Part shown: positions 13,808 to 14,635 of the stretch, piece by piece
Layout: each line of letters begins with the position of its first letter
Position numbering within the stretch: position 1 is the first letter of the stretch
From: a bacterium
Lineage (GTDB): Bacteria; Patescibacteriota; Minisyncoccia; Phycocordibacterales; Phycocordibacteraceae
NCBI GenBank assembly: GCA_021817685.1
Contig: JAKAGD010000008.1
Coordinates: 1-14,635, forward strand
Reading direction: 5' to 3'
Length of the DNA: 14,635 bases
Translations under genes and position numbers: made by a program
Notes under the pieces: model-generated
What the model was told of the DNA's origin: nothing
What the model saw: only the letters and a program-made list of their open reading frames with translations
The model's database searches: none

Positions 13808-14317
13808 ATGAAAAAGAAACGTCAGATACTCATGGTTCACGGAGGAATGACCTTCAAGAATGAGAAGGATTATTTGCATTTTTTGAAAACAAGAAAAATA
13901 TCAGCAAAGAAAAAGATAAGCTGGTCGGGTGACTTTTTGGATAAAAAGCTCGGCAACGGGTTTGAAATCATCCGTCCGCGAATGCCGTTGCAGGACAACG
14001 CGAAATATAGAGACTGGAAGATCTTTTTTGAAAGATACCTTCCACTCCTGAGGAACAACGCTATCTTAATCGGGAGTTCGCTCGGCGGCATTTTCCTCGC
14101 GAAATATTTGTCCGAAAAGAAACTGCCCAAGAAAGCACTCTCTGTCTATTTGATTTGCCCGCCGTTTGATAACACGGTAGGAGGTGAGGACCTGGTCGGC
14201 GGGTTCGCACTGAAGTCAAACTTATCTCTGCTTGAAAGGAATACCAAAAACCTCCATCTCCTTTTTTCAAAAGACGACAAGACTGTGCCGGTTGCGCATG
14301 CCGAGACGGGCGCGTAG
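13808..14317 (+). CDS. alpha/beta hydrolase (RBBP9/YdeN-like), C-terminus lost at a junction
   Basis: A 169-residue reading frame of which about 165 residues are genuine. ATG 13808 is chosen because it follows an extended -10 by 7 nt; an in-frame upstream start would lie in the promoter and repeat. It shows an N-terminal ILMVHGG strand, the nucleophile elbow GSSLGG at 89-94 (Ser91), a YLICPPF strand, and the acid segment FSKDDKTVP with Asp157. In the family the catalytic His follows some 20-40 residues later in a GH motif. That part is missing: after about 14305 the DNA is an unrelated antisense fabF piece, and the TAG at 14315-14317 is accidental. The product would be inactive if the junction were real; a chimeric assembly is more likely. 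Confidence 0.75.
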   Translation: MKKKRQILMVHGGMTFKNEKDYLHFLKTRKISAKKKISWSGDFLDKKLGNGFEIIRPRMPLQDNAKYRDWKIFFERYLPLLRNNAILIGSSLGGIFLAKYLSEKKLPKKALSVYLICPPFDNTVGGEDLVGGFALKSNLSLLERNTKNLHLLFSKDDKTVPVAHAETGA

Positions 14318-14412
14318 TTGATCCCGCGCAGCCCGTACTTGATCGAAATGTGCCCCGCCGCGAGATCGACGATCATCATCGGCACCAGGAAGGGGCTGAT
14401 CCTGCTGGGCTC
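14285..14412 (-). pseudogene. fabF: fragment of beta-ketoacyl-ACP synthase II
   Basis: The minus strand encodes about 42 residues, EPSRISPFLVPMMIVDLAAG then a KYGLRGINYAPVSACATGT stretch. This matches the FabF segment around the active-site cysteine (the Cys in SACATG). Both ends are cut: the 5' side joins the lipA fragment and the 3' side joins the alpha/beta hydrolase within 14284-14305. Fatty-acid elongation genes are usually absent from Patescibacteria, so this piece probably comes from another organism. Identity is strong; origin is inferred. Confidence 0.85.
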
Positions 14413-14434
14413 CACTCAGCAGCAGACCGCAACG

Positions 14435-14635
14435 AAGGTAACGCTCGACGGGCAGGTGGTTCGGCGTAGGCCGCAAGTATTGGCCGAAGGTGACGATGTC
14501 GACGCCCGCAGCTCGGAGGTCGTCGAGCGCCGCCACGATCTCCGCTTCGTCTTCGCCGAGCCCGAGCATGAGGCTCGACTTGGTGAGCACGTCCGCACGG
14601 TGCCGTTTCGCGAACTCGAGCACGGCAAGCGTTTG
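14435..14635 (-). pseudogene. lipA: fragment of lipoyl synthase, open at the right edge
   Basis: About 67 residues on the minus strand: QTLAVLEFAKRHRADVLTKS, then LMLGLGEDEAEIVAALDDLR and GVDIVTFGQYLRPTPNHLPV followed by ERYL. This is the characteristic C-terminal part of the LipA radical-SAM barrel. After ERYL the expected TPEEF region is missing and the frame becomes non-family sequence until fabF begins. It is partial on both sides. The Fe-S cysteine motifs lie outside the window. Confidence 0.85.

Noticed and set aside
11602..13879. Minus-strand frames ending in a shared AHARVPVPV / GSKWGFTK peptide
   Set aside because: These peptides are translations of the spacer repeat in reverse and overlap well-supported plus-strand genes.
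14267..14623. Single 118-codon protein on the minus strand at the right end
   Set aside because: Only its first part is LipA-like; after ERYL the frame is out-of-register fabF DNA, so it is not one gene.

Overview
The window looks like a fragment of a Candidate Phyla Radiation (Patescibacteria, Parcubacteria-like) genome, probably from a metagenome assembly. This rests on compact one-gene or overlapping layouts, short versions of core proteins (345-residue DnaX without its zinc module), a divergent SerRS, a tRNA without encoded CCA, and many start codons only 6-11 nt after a -10 hexamer. It is an inference; no marker gene proves it.

Region 1 (1-5035, minus strand) reads dprA, an endonuclease/exonuclease/phosphatase-family protein, topA, then a Rel/SpoT (p)ppGpp enzyme that runs off the left edge. 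Region 2 (5059-9665, plus strand) diverges from dprA through a shared palindromic -10 box and reads serS, a FtsQ/DivIB-like POTRA membrane protein, a tRNA-dihydrouridine synthase, a 73-residue unknown ORF, an unannotated structured RNA of about 100 nt with its own promoter and terminator, and dnaX. These are housekeeping genes for DNA topology, DNA uptake, translation, division and replication.

Region 3 (9666-10146) has one intact tRNA-Gln(UUG) surrounded by direct and inverted pieces of the same tRNA and several perfect inverted repeats. It looks like a repeatedly used integration or rearrangement site. Region 4 (10147-11616) is visibly A+T-richer and carries a putative abortive-infection-like protein and a two-TM coiled-coil protein.

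Region 5 (11621-14305) is the most unusual part. Four copies of a roughly 32-70 bp GC-rich repeat lie between single, same-strand, functionally unrelated genes: a HAD hydrolase, a 2H phosphoesterase, a DHFR/RibD-like reductase and an alpha/beta hydrolase. Each gene has its own -10 just before its start codon. It resembles an integron cassette array, but the repeats lack canonical attC cores and the genes carry their own promoters.

Region 6 (about 14284-14635) does not fit the rest. The alpha/beta hydrolase is cut and joined to an antisense fabF fragment, which is joined to an antisense lipA fragment. The shared sequence at the first junction suggests an assembly chimera at the contig end.
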